7,053 nt of DNA from contig PWZC01000062.1 of assembly GCA_003567615.1 (NCBI GenBank), forward strand, positions 1 through 7,053. Direction: 5' to 3'. The notes under the pieces are model-generated. The model was not told the origin of the DNA and made no database searches. It saw only the letters and a program-made list of their open reading frames with translations. Below, piece after piece: positions 1-6,121 of the stretch (position 1 is its first letter; every line of letters starts with the position of its first letter). Origin of the DNA: Gemmatimonadota bacterium (GTDB taxonomy: Bacteria > Gemmatimonadota > Gemmatimonadetes > Longimicrobiales > Gaopeijiaceae). Position numbers and translations under genes: made by a program.

Positions 1-686
1 TCCCCGACATGCGTCGAGGGCCGGCCGTGGTGATCCTCCCGCGGCCCCTGGAGCAGACCACCATCGTCATGGCCCAGCCCGGGGGGATCGTCCAGGAGGA
101 CAGTCCGGACTACTTCGCCTCGCGGGTGGCGGACCTGATCCTGGGGGGAGGGGGGTTCAGCTCCCGGCTCATGACCCGGGTCCGGTCCGAGGAGGGAATG
201 ACCTATGGCGCCTCGTCGCTCTGGACCACCCCGGTCCGGCACGAGGGACTGGTGGGAGCGGTGACGGCCACACGCCCCGAACGGACGGTGGAGGCGGTGG
301 AGCTCATCCTGGAGATCCTGGATGAGCTGCGGACCGAGGAACCTGGTGCCGACGAGGTGCAAACGGCGCTGGACCAGATCCTCAACGGGTACGTCTTCGC
401 CTTCCAATCGGCCCGACAGGTGGTCTCCCGCCGGATGGGCGACCTGGTACAGGGGCTTCCCGAGGACTGGATGGAGCGATACCTCCAGGGAATCGGAGCC
501 GTAACCCCCGAAGACGTCCTCCGGGTCGCAGGGAGGCACATCGACCCCACGGCCATGACCATCCTCCTGGTGGGAGATCCGGACCGCTTCGGACCGGGGA
601 TGGAGCGCCTCGGCGAGCTGGGTCCGGTCTACCGCCTCTCCACCGACGGGAGCCTGAGCCCCTTTACGCCGGACTCCGTTCCTTGA
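1..686 (+). CDS. M16-family peptidase-like protein, C-terminal part (5' end outside window)
   Basis: The reading frame is open from the left edge and ends with TGA at 684-686, so the true start lies upstream. The visible ~227 residues match the C-terminal half of M16 (pitrilysin/processing-protease-like) proteins. Counting from the ATG at 9, residues 46-70 hold the glycine run followed by FSSRL and then RSEEGMTY. Arg59 and Tyr66 correspond to the conserved R-x6-Y pair with which the second M16 half contacts substrate. Residues near 150-195 (AVTPEDVLRVAGRHIDP, then TILLVGD) are the usual M16 closing segment. The zinc-binding HxxEH motif belongs to the N-terminal half and cannot be checked here. 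The protein may be a single-chain peptidase, or the non-catalytic partner of a catalytic subunit encoded upstream. It runs into the convergent methyltransferase gene with a 23-base overlap. Family assignment is strong; substrate is unknown. Confidence 0.88.
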   Translation, partial: PDMRRGPAVVILPRPLEQTTIVMAQPGGIVQEDSPDYFASRVADLILGGGGFSSRLMTRVRSEEGMTYGASSLWTTPVRHEGLVGAVTATRPERTVEAVELILEILDELRTEEPGADEVQTALDQILNGYVFAFQSARQVVSRRMGDLVQGLPEDWMERYLQGIGAVTPEDVLRVAGRHIDPTAMTILLVGDPDRFGPGMERLGELGPVYRLSTDGSLSPFTPDSVP

Positions 687-1410
687 CGGCCACGTGGATG
701 GCCGCGATGCCTGCCGTGAGGTAGCTCCACTCCGCCCGCCGGAAGCCGTTGGCCTCGAGCATTCCGGCCAGCGCCTGAGGTCCGGGGAATTCCTTCACCG
801 ATTCGGGCAGGTAGCTGTAGGCCCAGGGATGACCGGAGACCACCCGGCCGATGAGTGGCAGGATGCGGTGGAAGTAGAAGAGGTAGAATCCGCGCATGAA
901 TCGGTTGGGGGGCGTGGTGAACTCCAGGATGACCAGGCGCCCCCCCGGGCGGAGGATCCGGGCGAATTCGGCGAACCCCCGTGCCGGATCCGACAGATTC
1001 CGGACGCCGAACGCCACCATGGCGCGGTGGAACGACCCGTCCGGGAAGGGAAGACGCAGGGTATCCCCACAGACCGGGGTGATGCGGCGGCCCTGGAGCT
1101 TCCCCTGTCCCTCCACCAGCATGGGACGGGCGAAATCCGACGCCACCACCTGCCCGGCAAATCCCTTCCTCCCCGCCAACTCCAGACTCAGGTCGTAGGT
1201 CCCGGCGCAGGCGTCCAGGACCCGGACATGGGGGTCGCCGGCGGGCACATCCAGAAGATCCACCGCCCGACGCCGCCAACGGCGGTCGATGTTGAGGCTG
1301 AGGACGTGGTTCAGGAGATCGTAGCGGGGCGCGATCTCGGAGAAGAGGGTCCGGACCTGCCGCTCGCGGGCCTCGCCCTGGTGGGGACGGGCCTCGGGTG
1401 TCGTCGCCAT
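664..1410 (-). CDS. ubiE/menG: UbiE/MenG quinone C-methyltransferase
   Basis: This 248-residue SAM-dependent methyltransferase has the family's usual length. The family methylates demethylmenaquinone to menaquinone (MenG) and/or the benzoquinol ring in ubiquinone synthesis (UbiE), at the cytoplasmic side of the membrane. Signature 1 is at residues 30-46 (YDLLNHVLSLNIDRRW). Motif I is at 64-75 (VLDACAGTYDLS), acidic Asp92 is in SDFARPML, and GDTLRLPF is at 115-122. AFGVRNLSDP and the second signature RILRPGGRLVILEF follow, and the C-terminal half reads SGHPWAYSYLPESV. The ATG at 1410-1408 is chosen because homology begins just after it. A frame extension to 1674 would overlap the sigma gene and is low-complexity. 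The ribosome site is weak. Motif I has Tyr where Gly is common. No neighbouring quinone gene is visible, so MenG versus UbiE is inferred; MenG is favoured if the host uses only menaquinone. Confidence 0.92.
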   Translation of the reverse strand: MATTPEARPHQGEARERQVRTLFSEIAPRYDLLNHVLSLNIDRRWRRRAVDLLDVPAGDPHVRVLDACAGTYDLSLELAGRKGFAGQVVASDFARPMLVEGQGKLQGRRITPVCGDTLRLPFPDGSFHRAMVAFGVRNLSDPARGFAEFARILRPGGRLVILEFTTPPNRFMRGFYLFYFHRILPLIGRVVSGHPWAYSYLPESVKEFPGPQALAGMLEANGFRRAEWSYLTAGIAAIHVAVKERSPA

Positions 1411-1661
1411 CGAAGCGCCTGTCGGATAGCTTGTGGTAGAACGCTCCGGTCGGGACCGAAGCCGTGGAGCAGTCGAGTACCTCGAATCGCTCCGGGAGAT
1501 CCTGTTCCGGCGATTCTGAAACTCGCCCCCTCCGTCCTCCGTAGGGAGGGCTGAGGGGAGATCCGCCCCGTCCGAAGTCCGTCCGACGCCGGGGACCCAG
1601 GCGCCGGGAGCTCGGCGGATGGCCACCCGAACCACCTCTGGACCACGGAGTCCAAGCGACT
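1411..1661. other. Divergent intergenic region between methyltransferase and sigma factor
   Basis: These 251 bases separate the two divergent genes and are the only sizeable non-coding stretch. Besides the rightward ECF-type promoter, they hold a perfect palindrome CGGTC-GG-GACCG at 1447-1458. They also hold a wider pairing of GCTCC (1443-1447) with GGAGC (1466-1470), 33-60 bases upstream of the methyltransferase start. A short hairpin CCTCC-GTAG-GGAGG lies at 1536-1549 and overlaps the candidate -10 box. These could be operator or 5'-leader structures, but GC-rich DNA often produces such repeats by chance. I could not pick a convincing leftward promoter for the methyltransferase. Confidence 0.6.
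1517..1543 (+). promoter_or_regulatory. Candidate ECF-type (autoregulatory) promoter
   Basis: A TGAAAC -35 box at 1517-1522 is followed after 17 bases by CGTA at 1540-1543. This is the AAC...CGT pattern of ECF sigma promoters. It matches both boxes of the Bacillus sigma-W class, whose usual spacer is about 16 bases. A start site near 1550 would give a leader of about 110 bases before the sigma-factor GTG at 1662. ECF sigma genes are commonly autoregulated, so position and sequence agree. The assignment is inferred from motif match only. Confidence 0.55.
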
Positions 1662-2252
1662 GTGGACTACGCACAGCTCGACGATGGAGAACTGGCTGCC
1701 CGGGCCTGCGAGGGCCGGGAGCCTGCGTTTCGCGAGCTTCTCGCTCGATACGAGAGGCCCGTGTTCTCCCTTGTATTCCGCATGGTGCGGAACCGGGAGA
1801 CCGCCGAGGACGTGGCCCAGGAAGCGTTCGTCAAGGCATTCAACGCCATCCACACCTACAACCCCAGCTACCGCTTCTCCAACTGGATCTTCAAGATCGC
1901 CAACAATATGGCCATCGATCGCCTCCGGAAGCGGGAACTGGACACCGTCTCCATCGACGGAGCCCCGGGAGCCAGCTCCGCCGAAGAGGAGCAGCGCACC
2001 AGCATCGACATTCCCGACGGCGGTGAGACCCCGGATGCCTACGTCGAGAACCGGGAGCTGGGCTCCCAGATCGAAGCGGCCCTGGGGCGCCTCCGGCCGG
2101 AGTACCGCACGGCCGTTCTCCTGCGGCATGTGGAGGGTCACAGCTATCAGGAGGTCTCGGCCATCATGGATGTGCCCCTGGGCACCGTGAAGACCTACAT
2201 CCATCGGGGGCGCAGCGAATTGAAGGGCCTTCTTACGGAGGCGACGGTATGA
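1662..2252 (+). CDS. ECF-subfamily RNA polymerase sigma-70 factor (RpoE-like)
   Basis: The 196-residue product has the two-domain ECF layout. Region 2 lies at about residues 23-90, with YERPVFSLVFRMVRNRETAE and the core-binding and -10 segments DVAQEAFVKAF and NWIFKIANNMAIDRLRKR. A variable acidic linker covers 91-130. Region 4 lies at about 133-187, with the helix-turn-helix GHSYQEVSAIMDVPLGTVKTYIHRGRSEL. It would direct RNA polymerase to envelope- or stress-response promoters. The GTG start is preceded by GGAG at 1647-1650 with an 11-base gap, slightly long. The next in-frame ATG falls inside region 2, so it cannot be the start. The gene heads an operon whose next full gene is a membrane zinc-finger anti-sigma factor, the standard partner arrangement. 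Its stop overlaps an ATG (ATGA at 2249-2252). The sigma family is clear; the exact ECF group is not assigned. Confidence 0.95.
   Translation: MDYAQLDDGELAARACEGREPAFRELLARYERPVFSLVFRMVRNRETAEDVAQEAFVKAFNAIHTYNPSYRFSNWIFKIANNMAIDRLRKRELDTVSIDGAPGASSAEEEQRTSIDIPDGGETPDAYVENRELGSQIEAALGRLRPEYRTAVLLRHVEGHSYQEVSAIMDVPLGTVKTYIHRGRSELKGLLTEATV
2237..2241 (+). promoter_or_regulatory. Strong ribosome binding site inside the sigma gene's 3' end
   Basis: GGAGG at 2237-2241 stands exactly 7 bases before the ATG at 2249, an ideal spacing. It lies within the last codons of the sigma factor and serves no recognised large gene. It is the main direct support for translation of the 34-codon frame that bridges to the anti-sigma gene. 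Confidence 0.5.
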
Positions 2253-2353
2253 ACCCCGGAATTTCCCGAAACCCAGGTGGCCGCGAATCCGTAGGGAGAG
2301 GTGACCCCTCGTCGGATCTCGGTCCGGCACGACCCGTCCAGGAGGACCGGTGA
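2249..2353 (+). CDS. 34-residue bridging ORF between sigma and anti-sigma genes
   Basis: This small frame starts at an ATG overlapping the sigma stop (ATGA, 2249-2252). It ends at a TGA overlapping the anti-sigma GTG start (GTGA, 2350-2353), so it exactly fills the 97-base gap. It has a better-spaced ribosome site than the anti-sigma gene. The predicted peptide begins MNPGISRN and ends PVQEDR. It has six Gly, five Pro and five Arg, with no hydrophobic segment, domain or cysteine, so it looks disordered. By eye only about 60% of its codons end in G or C, lower than in neighbouring genes, which argues against selection on the peptide itself. It more likely serves translational coupling than encodes a functional protein. 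It could also be chance. Confidence 0.4.
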   Translation: MNPGISRNPGGRESVGRGDPSSDLGPARPVQEDR

Positions 2354-3345
2354 ACACGCCCAACACCCATCTCGATAGCGACACGCTCCAGGCCTACCTG
2401 GAGGGTGAGCTCCCCGAGGCGCGGCTCGGCACGGTGGAAGCCCACCTGGCCGGGTGCCCCCGGTGTGCGGCGGAGCTGGAGGGCTGGCAGGTGCTTTTGT
2501 CCGAGCTGGACGACCTGCCGGCGCTGGCGCCGTCCCTGGAGTTCGGGGACCGTGTCATGGCCGGGATCCGAACGGCGGAGGCCTCGGCGTCGGAGCTGGT
2601 TCCGGAAGCGTTGAAGCCGGAGTCACCCGCGGTGGTGTGGTGGCGGCGCCTTCTGCCCTGGTCCGGCGGCCCCAGGGTCACCGGTTCGGGTCATCTGGCG
2701 CCGGAGGTCATCCAGGACCTCCTGGATGGGGCCCTCCCCGGGCGTCGCCTCGTCATGGCTCGGGAGCACCTGACCCAGTGCCCGCACTGCCGGGGCGAGG
2801 TGGCCGAGTGGGAGGCCGTCTTCTCCACACTGGGGGCGATTCCCCCACTCGAGCCTTCTCCGGGCTTTGCGGAGCGGGTCATGGCGGCCTACGCCACCGC
2901 GGCCCGAGCCCCCGCTCCAGTACCGGCGGGCCTTGAGCGCGTGCTGGACTGGGTGGAGAAGGCCGCCCGCGCCGGCGGACGCTTCCTTCCCAGCACGCCA
3001 CGTTCCTGGGGGCTGCTCGGGGCCGTGGCGGCCATCCCCTCCGTAGCCATGGTGGTAGCGGTGGGGGCCGTCGTGGCCCATCCCCTCGTGTCGTGGGGAG
3101 CCCTGGCGACCTTCCTCCGCTGGCGAGTGGGAGACTGGATCGGGACCGGAGGCGCCTGGGCGTCACAGCAGGTCCTGGACACTCCGTTGGCCGCAACGCT
3201 CTGGGACGCGGTCACAGCCCTTTCGGCGGCGCCGGGTGCAACCCTGGCCCTCCTGATCGGAGCCTGGACGCTCACACTGTCCGCCGTCTGGATCCTCTAT
3301 CGAAACGTTTTCGCTCCTCCCCTGCAGGTGGGACGTCATGAATAG
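2350..3345 (+). CDS. Membrane anti-sigma factor with two tandem zinc-binding (ZAS/zf-HC2) domains
   Basis: The 331-residue product is the likely antagonist of the sigma factor encoded just upstream. Two cytoplasmic zinc anti-sigma motifs of the H-x3-C-x2-C type are present: His32/Cys36/Cys39 (HLAGCPRC) and His140/Cys144/Cys147 (HLTQCPHC). Each lies in an ~72-residue unit (7-78 and 115-186) ending in a PS..F..RVMA segment. Hydrophobic stretches at about 220-247 and 291-317 are probable membrane helices, joined by a Trp-rich loop. Zinc anti-sigma domains normally bind their cognate ECF sigma factor and keep it from RNA polymerase; the membrane part would relay an envelope signal. The GTG start is preceded by AGGAGG at 2340-2345 with a short 4-base gap. 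The stop TAG overlaps the next gene by 8 bases. Most such proteins carry one zinc motif, so the duplication is unusual. Confidence 0.88.
   Translation: MNTPNTHLDSDTLQAYLEGELPEARLGTVEAHLAGCPRCAAELEGWQVLLSELDDLPALAPSLEFGDRVMAGIRTAEASASELVPEALKPESPAVVWWRRLLPWSGGPRVTGSGHLAPEVIQDLLDGALPGRRLVMAREHLTQCPHCRGEVAEWEAVFSTLGAIPPLEPSPGFAERVMAAYATAARAPAPVPAGLERVLDWVEKAARAGGRFLPSTPRSWGLLGAVAAIPSVAMVVAVGAVVAHPLVSWGALATFLRWRVGDWIGTGGAWASQQVLDTPLAATLWDAVTALSAAPGATLALLIGAWTLTLSAVWILYRNVFAPPLQVGRHE
2368..2907 (+). repeat. Gapless internal duplication of the zinc anti-sigma domain
   Basis: Codons for residues 7-78 (2368-2583) and 115-186 (2692-2907) encode two copies of the same domain with a constant 108-residue offset and no gaps. 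By hand alignment about 29 of 72 residues are identical. These include the first His-Leu of each unit, both H-x3-C-x2-C motifs, a Trp seven residues after the last Cys, and the closing PS..F..RVMA. The divergence indicates an old duplication with zinc ligands kept in both copies. Confidence 0.85.
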
Positions 3346-5089
3346 AATCGCGCGCTGCTTCAGCGCCTTCCTCATCCCTCTGCTCCTGCTGGTGCCTGGC
3401 TCCCTCATGGGGCAGGTGGTCGATGGAGGCATCCTTTCCCACCAGGTGGTGGTCGCCGGCGGCGGGTCCTCCCTGGAGTTGGAATTCCGGGACGGACGGG
3501 AGCTTTCCCTCGAGCTTCGGAACGGACAGGTGCTCATCAACGGTTCCGAGGTGGGCCGCTACGGGCCGGGAGATGACCTGGAGGCCGCCTGGCGCACGCT
3601 CCTGGCACGGGCCGTGGCGCTGGACAACGGCATCATGGCCGATCTGCTTCGGGAGTGGAGCATTCCGGCCGGGCTCGATGACGAGACGGCTGAGGCGGCA
3701 CAGACGCTCCGGAACCGACTCCGCTCCGAGCTGGATCGGGGTCAGGACGCACCCTCTCCCGCCTTCCGTCTTGAAGGGTCCGAGGCGGAAGCCCGGGTCG
3801 TTACCGAACTCCTGACCCGACCCGAGCGGCTGCGAGCGCTGGCAGCTGCCGTCGCCGACCTCTCGCCCCGGGAACTCCGTGTGCACGTCCGGGAAACGGT
3901 GGACATCCCGGAAGGGGACCGGGTGACCGAATCCCTCCTGGGGTTGGATACCGACCTGACGGTAGACGGGCGGATCGAGGGAGACGTGATCCTCCTGGGC
4001 GGCTCTGTGGCCATGGGGAGCCAGGGGGCCATCGACGGGCGCCTCCACTGGTTCGACACCCGGGGCGCCGACGAGATCACCGACCGGGTCGGTGGAGGAG
4101 CCGTCCGGATCGAGCCGGTCCCCGCCCGAGCCGAAGGTGAGCTGCGGGACGAGATTCGCCGGGAGGTCGAGGCCGCGCTGGAGTCGGAAGCCCGACCCGG
4201 GGATCGCTCATCTCCCGGGCCGGTGCGGGTGATCAGCACCACCCGCGAGGGCTCCGGTTTCTTCCGGAATCTGGGCGGGGGAATCGTCAAGATCCTGCAG
4301 ACGCTCATCACCTTCGGGATTCTTCTGGCTCTGGGGCTGGCGGCCTTGCACTTCTTCCCCCGGCACTTCGAGGTGGTTGCTCGTACCGCCCGGAACGCGC
4401 CAGGGCGATCCGGGCTCGTGGGGCTGGCTTCCGGTGTGCTGGCCTTCCCGGTGTGGATCGTGGGAATCATCCTGCTGACCGTTACCATCATCGGGATTCC
4501 GGTCATGCTTCTCTGGCTCCCACTCTTTCCCCTGGCCATGGCGGTGGCCGCTCCCCTGGGGTTCCTGGCGGTGTCACGAAACGCCGGGAACTGGCTCTCG
4601 CGACGGGACCTGCAGGGTTTGGACGCCCTGAGCGGATCCCGTCCGGCGGTTCAACTGGCCGGAGGGTTGGCCCTGCTCCTGGGGCTTTTCGCCCTGGCAG
4701 GGATCTTCCAGATGGGTGGGGGTTGGTTCTCCTTCTTCCGCGGCCTCGTGACCTTTGTCGCCGTCCTCCTCGTGGTGATCACGGGCACGGTGGGCCTCGG
4801 GGCCGTCGTCCTCTCCCGTGGCGGCCGGGACCCCCTCTACGCCGGGCCCGCATGGACGTGGGATGAGGAAGACCCCTGGGACGATGTGCCCCCTCCCCCG
4901 AGTTCGCCCTCTCCCGGTGGAGGGGGAGGGCCTGGAGGAGGAGGGCCTGGAGCCGGAGGCGCACGGCCGGCATCCCCCCCGGCACCTCCAGGTGCCGATG
5001 CCGAGACCGAGGCCCGTCGAAGCCCAGTGGAGCCCTCCCACGGAGACGCCGAGGCTACCGCTGACCGGAGGCCGGACCATGATGGCTAG
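3338..5089 (+). CDS. Multipass envelope protein with bactofilin-like polymer-forming segment
   Basis: The 583-residue product begins with a signal peptide or first membrane helix (NRIARCFSAFLIPLLLLVPG, cleavage possible near residue 25). An extracytoplasmic region follows. Residues ~203-235 (from LGLDTDLTVDGRIEGDVILL) have the short-period hydrophobic/glycine pattern of polymer-forming (bactofilin-like) beta-helical proteins. About five hydrophobic segments follow at roughly 316-341, 361-383, 384-413, 437-458 and 464-493. They include GLASGVLAFPVWIVGIILLT, typical of membrane proteins that pair such a segment with a transmembrane domain. The C-terminal ~65 residues are a Pro/Gly-rich, charged, probably disordered tail. 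The start is the ATG overlapping the anti-sigma stop by 8 bases, with AGGTGGG upstream. As an operon member it is a plausible sigma-factor target acting in the envelope. Its molecular function is not known to me. Confidence 0.78.
   Translation: MNRIARCFSAFLIPLLLLVPGSLMGQVVDGGILSHQVVVAGGGSSLELEFRDGRELSLELRNGQVLINGSEVGRYGPGDDLEAAWRTLLARAVALDNGIMADLLREWSIPAGLDDETAEAAQTLRNRLRSELDRGQDAPSPAFRLEGSEAEARVVTELLTRPERLRALAAAVADLSPRELRVHVRETVDIPEGDRVTESLLGLDTDLTVDGRIEGDVILLGGSVAMGSQGAIDGRLHWFDTRGADEITDRVGGGAVRIEPVPARAEGELRDEIRREVEAALESEARPGDRSSPGPVRVISTTREGSGFFRNLGGGIVKILQTLITFGILLALGLAALHFFPRHFEVVARTARNAPGRSGLVGLASGVLAFPVWIVGIILLTVTIIGIPVMLLWLPLFPLAMAVAAPLGFLAVSRNAGNWLSRRDLQGLDALSGSRPAVQLAGGLALLLGLFALAGIFQMGGGWFSFFRGLVTFVAVLLVVITGTVGLGAVVLSRGGRDPLYAGPAWTWDEEDPWDDVPPPPSSPSPGGGGGPGGGGPGAGGARPASPPAPPGADAETEARRSPVEPSHGDAEATADRRPDHDG
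4925..4952 (+). repeat. Short GC-rich direct repeat in the Pro/Gly tail
   Basis: GGAGGGCCTGGAG occurs at 4925-4937 and again at 4940-4952, a period of 15 bases, encoding two Gly-Pro-Gly-rich units. It sits in the low-complexity tail of the membrane protein and is likely a slippage-prone, length-variable site. Confidence 0.7.
5067..5071 (+). promoter_or_regulatory. Ribosome binding site fixing the start of the toast-rack-like gene
   Basis: GGAGG lies 7 bases before the ATG at 5079. This frame is open much further upstream, to 4818, only because it shadows the Pro/Gly tail of the preceding gene. The site, together with the signal peptide immediately after 5079, decides the start. Confidence 0.8.
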
Positions 5090-5978
5090 AGGTCCCCGAC
5101 GGTTGGTCTGGATGGGGCTGGCGCTCACACCGGTCCTCCTGGCGGGGCTGGCGCCGGTGGGAACGCCCCTGGGCCCGGCGAAGCTGGTGGCCCAGACCCC
5201 AGCAACCGTGCAGGCCGCGAGGGACGTGGGTACGGAGCGCGAGCTGCGGGTGGATGTCCGGTATGGCGTGGGCTCGTTCTCCCTCACTCCGGCCGCCCCC
5301 GGGCGACTCTATCAGTTCCGGGCCAACTTCGATGAGGAAAGCCGTCAGATCTCGCACCGCTACCGGGACGGACACCTGGAAATCACCACGGAGGTCGAGG
5401 GATCATCGCGTCTCCGTGACGGATTCCGGCGGAGCACGGACCAGGGCGAACTGAACCTCCGCCTGGGCGACCGGGTCCCGACCCGGCTCTTCCTCGAGCT
5501 TGGAGCCGTCCAGGGAGAGCTGGAGTTGGGCGGAATCCCCTTGCGCCAGTTGGAGTTCACCACCGGTGCCTCGGACACCAATCTCCGGGTCTCCCGTCCC
5601 AATCCTGAAGCGATGGACTTCGCCCACTTTCAGGTCGGTGCCGCCTCCTTCCGGGGCCGCGGGCTGGGACACCTCAATGCCGGGGAGATCAAGGTCGACG
5701 CGGGGGTCGGCGACGTGCGGCTGGAGCTGGACGGGCTTCGCCGGAACCGGACACGGCTCGACATCTCCATGGGACTCGGTAATCTCGAGATCGCCGTGCC
5801 CCCGGAAGCGGGAGTTCGCTTGGTCCGGAACGGATTCCTGGTCTCGGTGGACGCGCCCGGACTGGTGCGAAGCGGTAACGTCTGGGAATCCCCCCAGTGG
5901 GCGGAAGCCTCCCGTTCCGTGGAGATCCACCTGGACGCGGCGCTGGGAAACGTGTCGGTGGAGCGTCTTCGTCCATGA
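5079..5978 (+). CDS. Exported beta-repeat protein, toast-rack / LiaF-C-terminal-like
   Basis: The 299-residue product starts with MMARGPRRLVW and a hydrophobic run to about residue 39 (Ala-Gln), a likely signal peptide. The rest is built of short beta-forming repeats such as LELGAVQGELELGG (139-152), VGAASFRGRGLGHLNAGEIK, DAGVGDVRLELDG (207-219), MGLGNLEIAVPPEAGV and ALGNVSVERL at the end. This recurring G.G.(L/V).(L/V) pattern is seen in DUF4097/toast-rack and LiaF-type C-terminal domains linked to cell-envelope stress responses in other bacteria. No transmembrane anchor is seen after the signal, so it should be periplasmic or on the cell surface. It overlaps the preceding gene by 11 bases (ATG at 5079, TAG at 5087-5089), indicating coupled expression. 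The second ATG at 5082 is an alternative start. The fold class is reasonable; the biochemical role is unknown. Confidence 0.8.
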   Translation: MMARGPRRLVWMGLALTPVLLAGLAPVGTPLGPAKLVAQTPATVQAARDVGTERELRVDVRYGVGSFSLTPAAPGRLYQFRANFDEESRQISHRYRDGHLEITTEVEGSSRLRDGFRRSTDQGELNLRLGDRVPTRLFLELGAVQGELELGGIPLRQLEFTTGASDTNLRVSRPNPEAMDFAHFQVGAASFRGRGLGHLNAGEIKVDAGVGDVRLELDGLRRNRTRLDISMGLGNLEIAVPPEAGVRLVRNGFLVSVDAPGLVRSGNVWESPQWAEASRSVEIHLDAALGNVSVERLRP

Positions 5979-6121
5979 TCCCGGCTACGGCGCCGCAACC
6001 GAACCGGCGTTGCCGGGGTAGCTCACTGAAACACCCGCTATCAGCTCAACAGCTTCAATGGGAAGGAGGCGTGCCGCGTGCCGCCCATCCCCTAGACCTC
6101 TACCTGGGAGAACCCGCATGA
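5975..6121 (+). CDS. 48-residue bridging ORF before the small membrane gene
   Basis: The frame starts at an ATG overlapping the toast-rack gene's stop (ATGA, 5975-5978) and ends at a TGA overlapping the next gene's ATG (ATGA, 6118-6121). It exactly spans the 139-base gap. The nearest upstream ribosome-like site is GGAG at 5960-5963, 11 bases away, so initiation would depend on coupling. The peptide begins MIPATAPQ and ends YLGEPA, is polar with one Cys, and shows no domain. Codons such as TCA, CTA, AAA and CAA, which are scarce in the neighbouring genes, are frequent, and by eye only about 57% of codons end in G or C. A conserved protein is therefore unlikely. It is listed because its ends mirror those of the small frame at 2249-2353. 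It may be a coupling device or chance. Confidence 0.3.
   Translation: MIPATAPQPNRRCRGSSLKHPLSAQQLQWEGGVPRAAHPLDLYLGEPA
6063..6095 (+). other. Orphan strong Shine-Dalgarno with five-codon minicistron
   Basis: AAGGAGG at 6063-6069 is one of the strongest ribosome sites in the window but has no long gene behind it. A GTG lies 8 bases later (6078) and opens a five-codon frame, Met-Pro-Pro-Ile-Pro, closed by TAG at 6093-6095, 22 bases before the small membrane gene. A proline-rich minicistron could slow ribosomes, or the site could be a standby loading site. No direct evidence of use is visible. Confidence 0.25.
6106..6110 (+). promoter_or_regulatory. Ribosome binding site of the small membrane gene
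   Basis: GGGAG ends 7 bases before the ATG at 6118. It selects this start over the in-frame ATG at 6058, which has no such site and would add an implausible Arg/Pro-rich N-terminus of 20 residues. Confidence 0.75.

Noticed and set aside
664..686. Transcription terminator between the convergent peptidase and methyltransferase genes
   Set aside because: The genes overlap by 23 bases and no GC-rich hairpin with a T-run is visible on either strand.
694..1554. 286-residue plus-strand open frame opposite the methyltransferase
   Set aside because: It is antisense to a clear family member, has no recognisable domain, and is typical of shadow frames in GC-rich DNA.
1411..1674. N-terminal extension of the methyltransferase by 88 residues to a start at 1674
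   Set aside because: It would overlap the sigma gene's start, is low-complexity and Arg/Ser/Pro-rich, and family homology begins right after the ATG at 1410.
1311..2384. 357-residue minus-strand open frame opposite the sigma gene
   Set aside because: It runs across the methyltransferase N-terminus, the intergenic region and a well-supported sigma factor, with no motif of its own.
3272..4048. 258-residue minus-strand open frame
   Set aside because: It is antisense to the polymer-forming membrane protein and has no domain or ribosome site.
4818..5078. Upstream extension of the toast-rack-like gene to 4818
   Set aside because: It overlaps the Pro/Gly-rich tail in another frame. The signal peptide and the GGAGG with 7-base spacing both fix the start at 5079.
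6012..6025. tRNA-like start (GCCGGGGTAGCTCA)
   Set aside because: It resembles an acceptor/D-arm beginning, but the matching D-arm GAGC, anticodon stem, T-arm (GGTTCRA) and acceptor 3' strand are absent downstream.
6027..6032. Second TGAAAC box upstream of the small membrane gene
   Set aside because: No CGTA/CGTC-like -10 box is found 15-18 bases downstream, so it is only a half match.
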